From: Bacteroidota bacterium
Lineage (GTDB): Bacteria; Bacteroidota; Bacteroidia; Bacteroidales; UBA1556
DNA length: 24,503 nucleotides
Assembly: GCA_003973505.1 (NCBI GenBank)
Contig: QNXT01000036.1
Coordinates: 1-24,503 of the forward strand
Reading direction: 5' to 3'
The translations under genes and the position numbers were made by a program. The notes under the pieces are model-generated. The model saw only the letters and a program-made list of their open reading frames with translations. It was not told the DNA's origin and made no database searches. The number at the start of each line of letters is the position of its first letter. Within the stretch, counting starts at the first letter, position 1. Shown here piece after piece: positions 14,946-23,787 of the stretch.

Positions 14946-16139
14946 TCAGCTCATTTCTTCCAATTGACGATAGGCCATATATGCCATAAGACCCATGCCT
15001 TTGAATAGGGCATCTTCATCAATATCGAAAGTGGCTGTATGCAAATTAGTCACTTCCTTCCCTCTGGTTTTGGTGCCAATGCGTAGAAAACTCGAAGGAA
15101 CTTCTTGAGAATAATAGGCAAAATCTTCAGCCGTCATTCTAATGTCGAGCTCTTCAACTTTCCGTTTTCCCAGATACTCTTTGGCAAATTGAGATAAATT
15201 ATCTGTAAGGTTTTTATCATTCACCACATAGGGGTAACCAGGTTCTATTCGAACATCACATTCACCACCCATACTTTGTGCTAATTCTTTGGCAAGTTTG
15301 GTAATGCGTTTATGTGCATCGGCTCGCCACTCTTCATTAAAAGTGCGTAGAATTCCGTTAAGTTTCACTTCGTCAGGAGTAACATTGGTTTGTCCTTCAG
15401 CAATAAAACGACCAAAAGTGACTACAGTGGGTAAATCGGGTTTGGCCATGCGGCTGACAATTTGCTGCATAGCAACCACAATATGTGATGCGATCAACAC
15501 AGGGTCAACATTCAAATAGGGGAGTGCTCCATGTCCTCCTTTGCCTTTTACAGTAAGGTATATTTCGTCGGTAGATGCCATATATTTCCCTGAACGAAAA
15601 CCTGCAGTGCCTGATTTCATGGTTGGTTGAACATGTTGACCAATTACATGTCGAACATCAGGATTTTTGAGAACACCTTCGTCAATCATGGCCTTTGCTC
15701 CACCAGGTAGGGCTTCTTCGGAAGGCTGAAATATCAGCTTAATACTTCCTTCCAAACTGTCTTTTATATCGTTTAGAATACGTGCTGCCAAAAGCAACAT
15801 AGCTACATGGGCATCATGTCCGCAGGCGTGCATTACCCCATCTACCTTCGATTTATAAGGCACATCATTTTCTTCTTGAATGGGAAGTGCGTCCATATCG
15901 GCACGCAGTGCAATGACTTTATCTTTATTCTTTCCTTCAATAAAGCCGACAATTCCTGTCTTAGCAACACCTCTTTGATATGGAATGCCATATTCGTCTA
16001 ATTTTCGTGCGATAAAATCGCTGGTTTTATGTTCGGCAAAAGCGAGTTCCGGATTTGCATGGATATGGCGACGTATGGCAATTACTTCGCTATGATATAT
16101 ACGGCAATGCTGCTCTATTCGTTGTCTTAATACTCCCAT
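14946..16139 (-). CDS. M20-family amidohydrolase (M20D; IAA-amino acid hydrolase/N-acyl amino acid deacylase-like)
   Basis: This 397-residue metalloenzyme removes an acyl group from, or splits an amide bond of, an N-acyl amino acid. Motifs of the M20D group are present: HANPELAF (27-34), ALRADMDALPI (77-87), MHACGHDAHVAM (103-114) with metal ligands C106 and H108, FQPSEE (137-142) with E141 as general base and E142 as ligand, GQHVQP with H169, a lid domain with KGKGGHGA, and the C-terminal LHTATFDIDE with the last metal ligand. The product is cytoplasmic, as no signal peptide is seen. Candidate substrates include N-acetyl-diaminopimelate, hippurate or indole-3-acetyl amino acids; sequence alone does not choose. 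It follows the half-size TSUP gene by 31 bp, so a transporter and hydrolase may serve the same compound. Confidence 0.9.
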   Translation of the reverse strand: MGVLRQRIEQHCRIYHSEVIAIRRHIHANPELAFAEHKTSDFIARKLDEYGIPYQRGVAKTGIVGFIEGKNKDKVIALRADMDALPIQEENDVPYKSKVDGVMHACGHDAHVAMLLLAARILNDIKDSLEGSIKLIFQPSEEALPGGAKAMIDEGVLKNPDVRHVIGQHVQPTMKSGTAGFRSGKYMASTDEIYLTVKGKGGHGALPYLNVDPVLIASHIVVAMQQIVSRMAKPDLPTVVTFGRFIAEGQTNVTPDEVKLNGILRTFNEEWRADAHKRITKLAKELAQSMGGECDVRIEPGYPYVVNDKNLTDNLSQFAKEYLGKRKVEELDIRMTAEDFAYYSQEVPSSFLRIGTKTRGKEVTNLHTATFDIDEDALFKGMGLMAYMAYRQLEEMS

Positions 16140-16170
16140 TTAAGTAATGTTATGATTATTGATATGTTGA

Positions 16171-16545
16171 TTATTTACCCCAAAGCATTTTTATGCCAAT
16201 GATAATGATGAAAATGGCGAATCCTTTTTTTACCAAAGCTTGTGAGGTTCCAAGGGCAATTTTAGACCCGAAATAGCTGCCTACAACAAAGAATAAGGCA
16301 AGAACCAAGGCATAACGCCAGTTGATATACCCATCTTGATAATAATTATATGCAGCCATGATTCCAATTGGAGGAATCATCATTGCCAGTGAAGTTCCCT
16401 GAGCTTGAAATTGTGTCATGCCTAATGCAAATATTAAAGCAGGGATAACGATAACCCCACCTCCAACACCTGCAATGCCGCTTAAAAATCCGGCGGCCAA
16501 ACCAATGATTAATAAAATTAGAAAAGCACTTATACTCATTTTCAT
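16171..16545 (-). CDS. Half-size TSUP (TauE/SafE) membrane protein
   Basis: Only 124 residues long, with about 4 hydrophobic segments, it matches one repeat of the TSUP family: the opening GLAAGFLSGIAGVGGGVIVI (15-34), then QAQGTSLAMMIPPIG and a GSYFGSKIA strand-helix. Full-length members have two such repeats (~250 residues). The frame is intact with its own start and stop, and no second half is found in the adjoining sequence, so this is probably a genuine single-repeat protein that would form dimers, a form I believe also occurs in other Bacteroidota. ATG 16545 and ATG 16539 are both possible starts. It lies 17 bp after the large outer-membrane protein gene and 31 bp before the M20 gene. 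Confidence 0.8.
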   Translation of the reverse strand: MKMSISAFLILLIIGLAAGFLSGIAGVGGGVIVIPALIFALGMTQFQAQGTSLAMMIPPIGIMAAYNYYQDGYINWRYALVLALFFVVGSYFGSKIALGTSQALVKKGFAIFIIIIGIKMLWGK

Positions 16546-16562
16546 GTTTTTAAAACGTATTA

Positions 16563-19500
16563 TTAAAAATCGAGACTAAATGATAAATAGAAAAGAGGTT
16601 TCTTTCTAATATTGCCATTCTCAACACCCCAAGCCCAATCTGCACGTACATAATATCCGAAGAGCTTGCTTCTTAGTCCAAATCCATAACCTGCTACAAT
16701 AGGGTCGTTTTGATTGATTATGGTTACCTTGATTGGCTGTTGATAAATCTCTTGTTTGAATAGGGCGTTATTATCAGAAAATGGATTTGGCCCTGACCAA
16801 GCCGTACCGATATCAAAAAATCCTACAGTCATAAAGTTTTGTAAGAACTGCGACTTTAAGGGCTTTCTGGAAAAGAATTGAAATAGGGGGAGTCGCAATT
16901 CAGAATTAATCGCGATGAAATTATTACCATTTCTTATATTTTGCTGAAAACCTCGCATATTGGTTGCAAGTGTTTGGTAAGTGAAATTCTGATTGGGGTC
17001 AACTTGCATATTTCGGTTAAACTCTGGAAACAACCAGTTGTCAACACCACCCATATAATATGCAAGTCGCTCCGTTCCAAAAGAGGTACTGGCAGCAAGT
17101 CGGTTTGCCCAAATAAAGGTCTTAAACAGTTTGATATACTTCCGATAATCGATACCTAAAACAAATAGATTGTGTTTCAGCTCGTTGATAGGCTGGTAGT
17201 ATTCTGCAAAAATCTTATATCGTGTGCCATAGAATAGATTTAAACCAGGACTTCGTGTATTATCATATACGTAGGCAAGGGTAAGTCCGGCGTTGAAAAG
17301 CATATCATTAGGCTTTTTCAGTGCAACATTGGCAGTGTATGGATTGCTTGAAATATATGCTGCATTATCATAACGCATTAAAAGGCTGCCTCGAATACTC
17401 TTCACAACATCAAAAGGCCATGACAAGCGAAAAATCCCTTCGTGTAACATGTGGTTTACCCCATAATCGTATTGATTTTCGGATAATACTTTTCTATGGA
17501 ATATAATCTCTTTATCAAGTCGCTTCTTTAGGTTTTTAAAGCTTGCGAAGTATTCATTATTCTTTAAATTATAGGAAAGTCGTACTCCGCCTGTAAGGCG
17601 ATAATCTTCAAAAAGATCCATTACCCCTAATTTTATAAAACCAGAGAATCCCGGGTTAATATAGATGGGTGATTTGGGATTTGTAAATGGCTGATAGGAA
17701 TAATTTAAAGAGCTAAAATCAATCTGGGTAACAATATTTGAAATGGAATACTCCACATAATACAACCTTGATTTATATAGATCGGTATTTGTTTTAAGTT
17801 TGTTAATGTCGTCAGAGTTAGCATAATCTTTGTCTGAGCCGCTTTTTTGAGGCGCATCCTTTTCCCCATTGAATGTGTAATTATTGATATCTACATTCGA
17901 ACCGTCTTTTTTCTTATCACCTCCGATATAGATGATTCGAAACTTCTTCTTCTTTTTGGGTTTGTTTTTTATATTTTTCAGCGAATCCTTTTTAGCTTCT
18001 TCCGGGTGATTTTTCAGCCATAAAGCCCGTTTTCGAGCAATTTCTATTTTTTTAAGTCGCAGTTCTTCCTTTACCACAATGTTATTCATATAGCTTGTGC
18101 GCGGAAGCTTAAAGTTGTCGTAGTCTTCGTATTCGGGCAGGTCGTTAACATACATTCTGTAATGCCCGTCATTATATACTACCTCAACCAATTTGTTGGC
18201 TTGGGTACTGTAATCTTGATCAAGAATACTAAAAGAATAATTGCTGGCAGCATGGTATCGTGTAAAATACCGATAATGCGTTGTAGTATCCACAAAGCTG
18301 ATTGTACTATCAAAATGCCCAACATAGCGATTATAAACACCGTTTTCGTCGCTTAGCCAACTAAAAGTATTTTTCTTAATAGGCATTGGGTAAATTTCGT
18401 CAAATAGAGGTGTGTTGGTAACACGGCGTAATTTTCGATTGTCTTTTTTTATTTCATAAAAATAAATATCCCGATGCTTTAATCCTTTTAGGGTATCAAT
18501 AATAACATTCTTATTGGTTTTTTTATCAAACCGAATGGTTTCACTATTTCGGTTGGAGCTGAAAACGATGGCTGTTGAATTGTTTACAAAACGTGGAAAT
18601 TCATCATCGTAAATATCGTAGGTTATTCTTTTAAAGGTGTTTGAACCGATATAGTAAAGATAGATGTCGCTTTGCCCATCTTTTACAGCCGACATCACCA
18701 TCATATTGCCTCGATCGTTATACGAGAAGTCAAGGATTTTTTCAAATTGAAGTAAATAACGTTTTTGCGGTCTCCCTTTATCAAGGTTGTAGGTTACCAT
18801 TTCATTTCTTCCTTTACGGTCGTGAATTACCGTAAGAATATGGCCCATTGGCGACCAAGCAAGTAAGGGATAAGAATAGTCCGTTTTTTCGTCAAGTTTA
18901 TAACCGAATTTCATAATTGTTTTACGTCGGTTTTTCTCAAGATCCATTACACGAACTTTTGTTTTTCCAATTTCGTTACGCACATAGGCTACATATCGTC
19001 CGTCAGGGCTAATACTTGGGCGTAAGTACACACGCTTGCTTTTATTCCTTTTCTTTTTGAGTACCTGCGATTCGGGAAGAATGATTTCATCGCCCACATC
19101 TTTTTTGTATTTATTCTCATACCAGTCAAACCAATCGGCAATGAGCATTTTATAGGTCATACCCAGTACATAAAGGTAACCACTTTCGATACTGCGATTC
19201 ACTTTGGCCATATATAAAACCTCGCTCACAGCCTTTTCTCCAAATCGATCTTCGATATATTTCCATATGGAATGTCCTACAAATACCTGTTCTTCGGCAT
19301 TGAGTTTTGCAAATTTTTCATATCGTCCCGATAAAATACCATCTCGTACTCGATTATCAATCTCAGTACTCCATCCATTTGCAAGATACGATATCAAGCC
19401 GTTTGTGTACCATTTTGGAAATGAAAGTAAAATAGAGTTTTTAACCGTAGCCCCAGTGCTTCCTCCATAAAGCATGCTGTTTAGCATCAATTGGGCTATT

Positions 19501-19961
19501 CCTTTTCGAATTTGTTCTTCGAAATTATCGTGATTTCCGTTGAAATAAATAAATACTTTATTGTTAATTACATGGGTAACACCACCTGTATTATACTGCT
19601 CTTCTGTAATAAGTCCGATATTCGATTCTTTTAAATCGGCTAAACTATTGAATATGATAAATCGGATTTTCTTTTGAGGAACATAGTCAAGTTTTTGGGC
19701 AATAATCTTTATTTCGTTCGAAATATAACTCGACGAATAGATGGCAAGGGGTAAGCCTCCTTGGTAAAAATAGGTGTCGAATTGTTTATATCTGAAATAA
19801 CTCCATGTTCGGTCGTCTTGATATTGAATTCGGTTTTTGCCAAACTCTTGTTGTAAACCGCTGTAAAACTGTGCGTGCGAACTCAAAGACAAACTGATAA
19901 ACCCGATTAGGAATATCAATTGAATAAAGTTTTTTTGTCCTTTGAGTATAGTTTTTACCAT
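16563..19961 (-). CDS. Large outer-membrane protein: peptidase-MA-like domain, beta-propeller and C-terminal beta-barrel
   Basis: The 1132-residue product has a signal peptide (hydrophobic 12-27, cleavage near SHAQ, 28-31). Residues ~50-290 resemble the peptidase MA-like gluzincin fold (FPKWYTNGLISYLANGWSTE, 181-200), but the place where HExxH is expected reads RKGIAQLML (152-160), so catalysis is unlikely. Residues ~310-560 form a TolB/PD40-like beta-propeller with repeated blades (RPSISPDGRYVAYVRN, LLAWSPMGHILTV, FPRFVNNSTAIVFSSNR). A Lys-rich, probably disordered linker follows (~635-730). From ~735 to the end are surface-antigen-type barrel strands; the C terminus FYLSFSLDF ends in F, the BAM recognition signal. 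I know this domain order only as an uncharacterised Bacteroidota family. It heads the minus-strand operon with the half-TSUP and M20 genes. Confidence 0.75.
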   Translation of the reverse strand: MVKTILKGQKNFIQLIFLIGFISLSLSSHAQFYSGLQQEFGKNRIQYQDDRTWSYFRYKQFDTYFYQGGLPLAIYSSSYISNEIKIIAQKLDYVPQKKIRFIIFNSLADLKESNIGLITEEQYNTGGVTHVINNKVFIYFNGNHDNFEEQIRKGIAQLMLNSMLYGGSTGATVKNSILLSFPKWYTNGLISYLANGWSTEIDNRVRDGILSGRYEKFAKLNAEEQVFVGHSIWKYIEDRFGEKAVSEVLYMAKVNRSIESGYLYVLGMTYKMLIADWFDWYENKYKKDVGDEIILPESQVLKKKRNKSKRVYLRPSISPDGRYVAYVRNEIGKTKVRVMDLEKNRRKTIMKFGYKLDEKTDYSYPLLAWSPMGHILTVIHDRKGRNEMVTYNLDKGRPQKRYLLQFEKILDFSYNDRGNMMVMSAVKDGQSDIYLYYIGSNTFKRITYDIYDDEFPRFVNNSTAIVFSSNRNSETIRFDKKTNKNVIIDTLKGLKHRDIYFYEIKKDNRKLRRVTNTPLFDEIYPMPIKKNTFSWLSDENGVYNRYVGHFDSTISFVDTTTHYRYFTRYHAASNYSFSILDQDYSTQANKLVEVVYNDGHYRMYVNDLPEYEDYDNFKLPRTSYMNNIVVKEELRLKKIEIARKRALWLKNHPEEAKKDSLKNIKNKPKKKKKFRIIYIGGDKKKDGSNVDINNYTFNGEKDAPQKSGSDKDYANSDDINKLKTNTDLYKSRLYYVEYSISNIVTQIDFSSLNYSYQPFTNPKSPIYINPGFSGFIKLGVMDLFEDYRLTGGVRLSYNLKNNEYFASFKNLKKRLDKEIIFHRKVLSENQYDYGVNHMLHEGIFRLSWPFDVVKSIRGSLLMRYDNAAYISSNPYTANVALKKPNDMLFNAGLTLAYVYDNTRSPGLNLFYGTRYKIFAEYYQPINELKHNLFVLGIDYRKYIKLFKTFIWANRLAASTSFGTERLAYYMGGVDNWLFPEFNRNMQVDPNQNFTYQTLATNMRGFQQNIRNGNNFIAINSELRLPLFQFFSRKPLKSQFLQNFMTVGFFDIGTAWSGPNPFSDNNALFKQEIYQQPIKVTIINQNDPIVAGYGFGLRSKLFGYYVRADWAWGVENGNIRKKPLFYLSFSLDF

Positions 19962-20020
19962 AAGGTTATAATGACGTTCGTTTTATTATTTTATTGCCTC
20001 GATTTATCTGTAATAACCAA

Positions 20021-20028
20021 CAAAGTTA
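20021..20028 (-). promoter_or_regulatory. Bacteroidota -7 box (TAACTTTG) for the large outer-membrane protein operon
   Basis: On the minus strand TAACTTTG matches TAnnTTTG exactly, 59 nt upstream of the ATG at 19961. It would leave a leader of about 55 nt. The 159-bp divergent gap also holds the promoter of the MBL-fold gene. Confidence 0.5.
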
Positions 20029-20086
20029 CATTATTTTTTGGATTAATATTTGGGTAATTTATAGCCGCTCTGAATTATGAATAGCG

Positions 20087-20094
20087 TAATTTTG
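20087..20094 (+). promoter_or_regulatory. Bacteroidota -7 box (TAATTTTG) for the MBL-fold gene
   Basis: TAATTTTG followed by C fits the consensus TAnnTTTG(C) and lies 26 nt before the ATG at 20121. No -33 TTG at 19-21 bp is visible. Confidence 0.5.
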
Positions 20095-20120
20095 CATAAA
20101 ACCAGAAAATAGTATTTACG

Positions 20121-20765
20121 ATGATAAAAATCAAAATATTTCCTCAGAATTTATACCAAATGAACACCATCTTATTGTATGATGAAACGGGTGAAGGTGT
20201 GCTGATTGATGCTGGAAATAGTTCCGATGAAGAATTGCAGCAAATTGTTGATTTTACAAAGCAAGAATCTATTCAATTGAAAAAACTGCTTAATACTCAT
20301 GGTCATATTGATCATATTGTTGGGAATAAAGTGATTATTGAACACTTTGGCTTAAAGTTGTATGCGCATAAAGCCGGCTTGGTTTTTTATGAAACCGCGA
20401 GTCAATTTGGAAGTTCTCTAGGAATTACTATTGAAGATGCTCCCAAACCTGATGTGTTTATTGAGGATGGAGATATCATAGAGTTTGGAAATTCAAAACT
20501 AAAAGTGCTTTATACTCCAGGGCATGCCGATGGTAGTGTGTGTTTTTATAGTGAGGCCGATGAGATTGTGGTGGTAGGTGATGTGTTATTTCAGCAAAGT
20601 ATAGGACGTACAGATTTACCTACAGGCGATTACGATTTGTTGGTAGAAAGTATTCGTACTAAACTCTATACCTTGCCCGATAGTACCGACGTTTTTCCTG
20701 GTCATGGACCGAGTACACGAATATCCTATGAAAAAGCGGATAATCCTTTTGTGTCTCCTATTTAG
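20121..20765 (+). CDS. MBL-fold metallo-hydrolase (glyoxalase II-like)
   Basis: This 214-residue cytoplasmic hydrolase has the full set of metallo-beta-lactamase-fold metal ligands: THGHIDH (H60, H62, D64, H65), H135 in YTPGHADGS, bridging D154 in VVGDVLF and H195 in VFPGHGP. Length and motif spacing match the small glyoxalase II-like group (YcbL/GloC type) that hydrolyses thioesters such as S-D-lactoylglutathione or related thiol adducts. Many Bacteroidota do not make glutathione, so another thiol is likely. The block SIGRTDLPTGD (160-170) is typical of this group. The start is the only reasonable ATG and follows a good -7 box. It is monocistronic, ending in a strong terminator shared with the convergent gene. 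Confidence 0.88.
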   Translation: MIKIKIFPQNLYQMNTILLYDETGEGVLIDAGNSSDEELQQIVDFTKQESIQLKKLLNTHGHIDHIVGNKVIIEHFGLKLYAHKAGLVFYETASQFGSSLGITIEDAPKPDVFIEDGDIIEFGNSKLKVLYTPGHADGSVCFYSEADEIVVVGDVLFQQSIGRTDLPTGDYDLLVESIRTKLYTLPDSTDVFPGHGPSTRISYEKADNPFVSPI

Positions 20766-20779
20766 TTTGAATGTAAACC

Positions 20780-20826
20780 AAAATAAAAGAGTTCATTTTG
20801 CTTGCAAAATGAACTCTTTTATTTTT
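20780..20826. terminator. Strong bidirectional intrinsic terminator
   Basis: A perfect 21-bp stem pairs 20780-20800 with 20805-20825 around the loop CTTG. On the plus strand the stem ends in ATTTTT; on the minus strand it ends in the complementary TTTT tract. It lies 14 bp after the MBL-fold gene stop and 15 bp before the stop of the convergent GloVer protein gene, so it can end both transcripts. Confidence 0.9.
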
Positions 20827-20840
20827 AACTTAAATCAAGA

Positions 20841-23579
20841 TTATTGAATAATAATCTTTCGAACAACGACAGCTTCTTTTGTTTGAATTTGTAAGTAGTA
20901 AATGCCTTTGCTCAAATATTCAGACTTGAAACCTTTGGTGTAAGTTCCATTTACAATTAAAAATTCTTTGGAAATAAGGCTTCCTAAACTATTGTATAAT
21001 ACCAATGTTAGTTTTTGTAGGCTTGTAGTTTCAATCTTGATGTTAAATTGTCCATTATTTGGATTGGGAAAAACACTAAGATTTATACCTTCATCTTCCA
21101 ACTTAATTTTATCAATTCCAACAGTAGCATCTTTTGTGTTGAAAAAATTGGAACTTGATAAATTGTATGTGGTACTTCCTCCGGGACTACACGCATTTGC
21201 CAAGTCCACTTTCAATAAATAATATACATTGCCTGTTGGTGGTGCATAATCGGTATAAGAGTGAATATTGGCAGGAACACTAACCAATAAACTCATCTGA
21301 GTTGAGTCGGTGCCACGATAGATATGGTAGCTTCCAAGATTTGCCCCTTCGTATTCGTTCCAATGTAAATTCCAACTGCCAGCCAAACCAATATTTACTT
21401 GTAAATGAATGGTGCGATGGTAAGGTCCAATTGGAGTAACTTTGCCACAACTATCCACTCCCATGAGTCGGTAACGATATGATGTTACTCGTGGATCGGA
21501 ATTTTGGTCAATTAATATTCCTGTTTCAGTACGCGCTTTCTGACCTATCTTTTCAAATACATTTTGGATTTGGGTCTCCTTATAAACACGAATACTGTCC
21601 ATTTTCAAGTCAGAGCTTTGGTTCCAAACGATAACGTTTTTGCCTGTAGCGCTATCCACTCCCACAATACATATATGTGGTGCAGGAATGATAGAAGTAT
21701 TTATTGTATCAATTTGAGATCGGATTTTACAACTATTATTATCCACTACATCCACATAATAAAGACCTGAGGTTTTTACATATATTGAGTTTGTTGTTTC
21801 GCCAGTGGACCATTGATAGCTTCCATATATTCCATTTAGTGTGAGATGTAAACTGTCGTTGGAGCAGGGCTGAATCCAACCAGCTGCTGATATTCGAGGC
21901 GTTTGTGTTGGATATGGGTTCACAAAAGCCACATTAGAAAAGGTCCAACAATTACCATTGTCAACACGAACTTGGTAATAACCAGGTTGTTTAGCCCAAT
22001 AAGTAGTGTCATCTGCGCCATTTAGGTAGAGTCCGGTTCTTAGCCATTGATATGAATAGGCTGGATTAATATTGGTGGCATGTAATAAAACACTATCGCC
22101 AGGGCAGATATTAATAAAGCCGGAAGGAGAAACGTTTGCAGTTACTGGACAAGATGCAGCGCCACTCAATTGAATGAAATCTTGTTTCAATAAAGTATCA
22201 TAGGTTTGTTTGATGGTATCACGACCAATAAGCGTAACACTGAATGTTCCATTGTTTGTGTATGTGTGAGTAGGATTTTTTTGATAGGAAACTGCTCCAT
22301 CACCAAATTGCCATTGCCAGATATAATTACCAGAGTTTGGCGTATTATTGGTGAATTGAATATCGAAAGGTGGACTTGTCAATACGCTATCATTTACAGA
22401 AAATGATAATTTTGATGTTTCAACAAATTGAACATTTTCAGGATTTAGACCATTCACACCGTCATAATCCAATAGTTTTGTTAAAACATTGGTTGCCACA
22501 TTGTATTTATAAAGCACACCTTTATCGAATGCGCCTCCAGAGTATGTTGATCCATACAAATATCCATCGCTACCTAATGATAGTGTTCCCATAGGATGTG
22601 CACCTGTCGAAGCACTGTCAAAATCGATTTTTTTTGTTAATGTATTTGTTGCAATATCATATTCAAATAGTACACCTTTGTTATTTGCACCTCCGTAGGC
22701 TGTTACTCCGTAGATTTTCCCATTCATAATAAAAGGTCCCCCTTCTGGTGATGCTCCGTTGATACTATCAAATTGAAATACAGCGCTTAGACCTTGTGTG
22801 CTAGGGTCGAACGCGAATATAGTTCCATATCCACTATTTCCTCCATCACGTGCAAAACCATAGAGCTTTCCATTTGAAGCCTCGGCTAGCGCCCCAAAAA
22901 CTCCATAGCCGGTACTTGATGAAAAGCTGGCAACTTTGTCATAGGTGGAGGCACTGATTATATAATATACGATGGTACCATGTTGGTTTGCTCCGCCAAA
23001 GGTAGTCGTACCATATAGTATGCCACTACTAGCCTGCATAACTTCAGCATAAGGATTTGTCCCTTGTGAGTCGTTAAGGTCTTTGATTTTTGTAAATACT
23101 TTTGTGGTAGGATTAAAAGAATAGAATACACCCGAATAATTATTTCCTCCCATTTCTGTAAATCCATAAAACAACCCGTTATTTGCTTGGAATAAACCAC
23201 CAGAAGGTTCTGCTCCATCGTTCCAGTTGAAACTATGAAGAACCGCAATGGTATCCATTAGGGGGTTGTAGCCGTAAATGGTTCCACTTCCTTGGTTGCC
23301 TCCCCAAGAACTAACACCATAAATAATTCCATTTAATAACAGAAGACTTCCTACAGGCCTTTCAGCTGCGGTTATGATAGCTGATTTCTGCGGACCATTT
23401 TTAGGTATTCCAAAATTAACTACTGTTTCTGTGTTTGGAGTAGGAGTGTATCTAAACATTACACCTATGTTTGAGTATCCTCCAAATGGGGTTGTGCCGT
23501 AAATTGTTTGAGCAATAGTATTTGAACTAACGCTCAATATAGAGGCTAATATTGTTAAAAAATAGTATAGTTTTTTCAT
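20841..23579 (-). CDS. Secreted T9SS protein with GloVer repeats, PKD and Ig-like domains
   Basis: The 912-residue product starts at ATG 23579 with a signal peptide (MKKLYYFLTILASILSV, cleavage near NTIAQ, 20-24); the frame is open upstream but encodes nothing signal-like. Seven GloVer-type repeats follow with YG-x-T/S-xx-GG cores near residues 27, 87, 138, 189, 240, 290 and 342, at about 51-residue spacing, probably making a beta-propeller. Next come a PKD domain (~390-470, WQWQFGDG and HTYTNNGTFSVTL), two Ig-like segments (~478-575 and ~578-650), fibronectin-III-like stretches (~660-810), and a type A T9SS sorting domain (last ~80 residues: LSVFPNPNNGQFNIKI to GIYYLQI and VRKIIIQ). It is thus exported across the outer membrane and anchored or released. 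Function is unknown: an adhesin or surface protein. Confidence 0.9.
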   Translation of the reverse strand: MKKLYYFLTILASILSVSSNTIAQTIYGTTPFGGYSNIGVMFRYTPTPNTETVVNFGIPKNGPQKSAIITAAERPVGSLLLLNGIIYGVSSWGGNQGSGTIYGYNPLMDTIAVLHSFNWNDGAEPSGGLFQANNGLFYGFTEMGGNNYSGVFYSFNPTTKVFTKIKDLNDSQGTNPYAEVMQASSGILYGTTTFGGANQHGTIVYYIISASTYDKVASFSSSTGYGVFGALAEASNGKLYGFARDGGNSGYGTIFAFDPSTQGLSAVFQFDSINGASPEGGPFIMNGKIYGVTAYGGANNKGVLFEYDIATNTLTKKIDFDSASTGAHPMGTLSLGSDGYLYGSTYSGGAFDKGVLYKYNVATNVLTKLLDYDGVNGLNPENVQFVETSKLSFSVNDSVLTSPPFDIQFTNNTPNSGNYIWQWQFGDGAVSYQKNPTHTYTNNGTFSVTLIGRDTIKQTYDTLLKQDFIQLSGAASCPVTANVSPSGFINICPGDSVLLHATNINPAYSYQWLRTGLYLNGADDTTYWAKQPGYYQVRVDNGNCWTFSNVAFVNPYPTQTPRISAAGWIQPCSNDSLHLTLNGIYGSYQWSTGETTNSIYVKTSGLYYVDVVDNNSCKIRSQIDTINTSIIPAPHICIVGVDSATGKNVIVWNQSSDLKMDSIRVYKETQIQNVFEKIGQKARTETGILIDQNSDPRVTSYRYRLMGVDSCGKVTPIGPYHRTIHLQVNIGLAGSWNLHWNEYEGANLGSYHIYRGTDSTQMSLLVSVPANIHSYTDYAPPTGNVYYLLKVDLANACSPGGSTTYNLSSSNFFNTKDATVGIDKIKLEDEGINLSVFPNPNNGQFNIKIETTSLQKLTLVLYNSLGSLISKEFLIVNGTYTKGFKSEYLSKGIYYLQIQTKEAVVVRKIIIQ

Positions 23580-23605
23580 GATAGTTGCTTTTTTAAATTC
23601 TTTTG

Positions 23606-23636
23606 TAAAAATACAAACAAATGAAACAGATTTCAA
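23606..23636 (-). promoter_or_regulatory. Candidate promoter of the GloVer protein gene (TTG-N20-TATTTTTA)
   Basis: On the minus strand a -33 TTG (23636-23634) is separated by 20 bp from TATTTTTA (23613-23606), which matches TAnnTTTG except for the last base. The ATG is 26 nt further on. This is the only place in the window where I find both boxes at proper spacing, but the -7 box is imperfect. Confidence 0.4.
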
Positions 23637-23740
23637 GTATAATATTGAGGATTTAGAATTTCAGGTAAATTACCCATTTTTAGCCTGTATTTATTCGATT
23701 AATTTCGTAGTGTTTCATTTATTTCTGTGGGTTTATTTTT

Positions 23741-23748
23741 TATCTTTG
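23741..23748 (+). promoter_or_regulatory. Bacteroidota -7 box (TATCTTTG) for the LytTR regulator
   Basis: TATCTTTG fits TAnnTTTG exactly and lies 39 nt before the ATG at 23788. A weak purine-rich RBS (AAGGGA) precedes the start codon. Confidence 0.5.
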
Positions 23749-23787
23749 TCGATATTTTAGAGAGACTAATACTAAAAAAGAAGGGAT

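Noticed and set aside
16171..16545. Half-size TSUP as a truncated pseudogene
   Set aside because: Its start, stop and spacing to both neighbours are tidy and no remnant of a second repeat is found on either side. Single-repeat members exist in the family.
23578..23760. 60-codon plus-strand ORF upstream of the LytTR regulator
   Set aside because: It overlaps the promoter regions of both divergent genes, is AT-rich, and has no domain or RBS.
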